DNA of 64,000 nt, taken from positions 992,001 through 1,056,000 of the forward strand of contig JAJKFH010003493.1 of the NCBI GenBank assembly GCA_023333565.1, written 5' to 3'. This stretch comes from Puffinus mauretanicus (taxonomy: Eukaryota > Chordata > Aves > Procellariiformes > Procellariidae). Position 1 is the stretch's first letter; each line of letters begins with the position of its first letter. Position numbers and translations under genes: made by a program. Of the stretch, positions 61,832 to 64,000 are shown piece after piece. The notes beneath the pieces are model-generated. The model ran no database searches. It was not told where the DNA came from and saw only the letters and a program-made list of their open reading frames with translations.

Positions 61832-64000
61832 TTTTCTTAAAATGGTTTTAGCTAAACTACAGTCCATCTGCTATCAAAAGCATTTAATTTCATTTTCGCT
61901 TTGTGGCATTTTGAACTAGGCATTAAAAATGGCTCTGAATCACTGTGGGTACACGTGGATTGCTTCCCGTAGTGTGTAGCCGCTCCATTAAAAGAAAAAG
62001 AATGGTATTATAGTATTATATCTTGGTGTAGTGCTTGATGTGATTTTCATCTTCCACCAGACTGGTCTCGTTGCTGTGTGAGATCCCTATGCAAAATAAA
62101 AGAAGAAATTAGCTCGCTATGGAAATAATTACATTAATTAGGAAAGCTCCTTGTAAATGGAGGAAAATCATGATGAGGGAGACCTAAAATATTTTAAGAT
62201 TGTTTGTCGAAAGGTGAACTGATTATAAAAAAAATGTAGGGAAAAGCAGAAAGCAAATAAATAGGGGGAAAAAGAAGAGTGAAAACTGGGCAGTAGTCAG
62301 TATACTTACATGTATAATATATTTCCAATGACAGTAACTTTAGATGTTAGCTACGACAAGAGTTAGTAAAGTAGCACAATTCCAACACAATTTCATTTTA
62401 TGTTTAATAGACAGAATTTTCTCTTCTATTAAACAGAGATTTTTCTAACAAATAGTGGTGATCAGAACAATTGCAAATAAGACAGCAAATTCATCTTTAT
62501 ATTGATACTACAAAATAAAAGGCAGACTAAAACATCTTCGCTCCAGTGACTTTTCTCTACTCTTAATCCCTTTAGGCAACAGCACTTCATGCAGCCTGTA
62601 TCTTTGTTTCAGCCCAGGCTGAAAAGAAATAGCCCTTTGAATGCATCTTTAAGTGCATCCTTAACAGAAGTAATTTACTGGTAATATTAACTGAAAACCC
62701 TTTTCCTATTCTAGATATTTATGAACAATATGTTTTTCATTTACATACGAACAATCTCCCTGTTGTCCCAAGTGTGGCTATGTAGTGGAGCTAACCGTGG
62801 GCAGCTGTGACCTTTATCTGGGCACTGGGCTGAACGTTGCTCATATATGAGCAGTCACACTAAAAAAACCCAGACAAACACTTCGCTCCTCTGGTGTTGC
62901 AAGGGACCTGTTTGGTCCTGTGGGGCTCGTCCCATGCTTCCTGGCCCTGCAGGAACCTGATCTGCTCTGGGAGACTTTGCTAACAAACTGCCATAAAACA
63001 TGCCTGGTGTTGACACATGGGGAAAGTCGTGGGAAGGCGCTGGAGGAGTGTTAGCATTCCAGTGGTTAGCGGGCAGCTTTACTGCAAAGTGAGCAGGTTG
63101 CTGACTCGAGTGGGGAAAATAAAAGCAAGCTTTCAGTTCTTGAGTGTCATTGCTAGCTGGAAACACCAAAAACATAGCTAAGCTCAGGTCAGAGGTTTCT
63201 GCGCCTTGATGGGGCTGCATGAAGGACAACAACGAAGCACTAGACTTGTTTAGTTCTGCAACAAACATACGTGAATAACACCCAACGAAAACCCTGAATT
63301 GTGTCCTTAATGACCTAAAGCATCTTATGCCCTCCAGGACAGTACAACAAAAAGGGCAAATCCCAATGGTTATACTAAAGACATGAGAAACATAAAAGGG
63401 AAACCAAAATTACTCTGCAAACATTGCCACATGATTCATCTAGTGAAAACAGTGTCATGTCAGTGCTTTGCTTAATTTAAGAGACAAAAGACCCAGAGGA
63501 AAACCTTTGGAGTCCCCAAGGACTCTAAATGGTGTAATCCAACTCCTTGTGGTCCTCTGTTGGTAAAGCTGATTTATCTTGGTTCATGTTATGTCTAAAC
63601 ATGCTTCTGGTATGGTTTCTCTAACAAGTGTGAACTGGATTTGGTTTTTTTTTTTTTGAAAACTGAGTTAATCAAAGCCTATTAATGAGTCTGTCTTTAT
63701 TAGACTTTGATTCCAAAGGACAGCAAATCCAGTCACAGGGCTCCTAGTATGAGATCCACATGTTGTGCTCACTCTGCAAGGTTTAATTTATTCAAAAAAA
63801 GTGGTGAAGGTAACTTCATCCTGGCAGGCTTTATGTCAGATCAGATATTGTCTGTCATGTTGTGGCCGGTGTGGAATCACAGCCAGCACTTGCATCAACG
63901 TAGCACGTACCCCAGCGTCCTCTGAATTTACCATGGGATAATGGTATAGACATATACAGCTGGTGTGGACTAGCTGATGAGCTTTAAGCCTGCACTATAG

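Larger units (their letters stand above)
60491..64000. other. Unique non-coding DNA with small repeats
   Basis: No supported gene. The longest frame (137 codons, 62855-63268 minus) has no recognised domain. Tandem duplications and homopolymers are listed separately. Confidence 0.5.

Noticed and set aside
62855..63268. 137-codon minus-strand open frame
   Set aside because: No recognised domain or family; composition looks random.
1..64000. CRISPR array, bacterial operon or phage content
   Set aside because: No regularly spaced repeats, no ribosome-binding sites with dense genes, and repeat content is vertebrate.

Overview
The window looks like non-coding nuclear DNA from a bird, most likely a neognath. 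The evidence is the repeat content. Several CR1 (chicken repeat 1) LINE fragments carry the 8-bp CR1 tail and the C-terminal reverse-transcriptase reading frame. One old MIR-type SINE copy is present, along with amniote-wide palindromic repeats, and I saw no mammalian L1 or Alu. One CR1 (about 16231-16880) resembles the CR1-J/CR1-F group by eye. Species cannot be fixed from the sequence alone.

I found no protein-coding gene, exon, tRNA gene or rRNA gene that I can support. The open frames are short, overlap on both strands and show no recognisable domain, apart from CR1 remnants. The longest is a 227-codon GTG-led frame (136 codons from its first ATG) in a GC-rich patch at 51.5-52.2 kb, and chance explains it best. 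The window is therefore a gene desert or the inside of a very large intron.

Layout: 1-5.9 kb is unique sequence. 5.9-6.2 kb holds palindromic MITE-like repeats. 7.7-8.4 kb holds two adjacent plus-strand CR1 3' ends, both internally deleted. 10.5-11.2 kb is an ancient minus-strand CR1 reverse-transcriptase fragment. 16.2-16.9 kb is a younger minus-strand CR1 3' end. 21.1-21.7 and 23.3-23.8 kb are two ancient minus-strand CR1 3' regions of one family. 25.5-25.6 kb is a short CR1 3' end. 34.3-34.6 kb holds more palindromic repeats. 45.8-45.9 kb is a minus-strand tRNA-derived sequence. 60.3-60.5 kb is a plus-strand MIR.

Between these lie long unique stretches, some with the texture of conserved non-coding enhancers (18.5-19.0, 33.6-34.05, 46.4-46.8, 55.9-56.1 and 57.0-57.25 kb). 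That reading is inference only. The most interesting signals are hairpins at the right end. A 75-nt imperfect hairpin at 59429-59503 has the shape of a microRNA precursor, a second lies at 55617-55679, and a perfect 11-bp stem lies at 58502-58526. Smaller items are G-quadruplex candidates, homopolymers, microsatellites and short tandem duplications.
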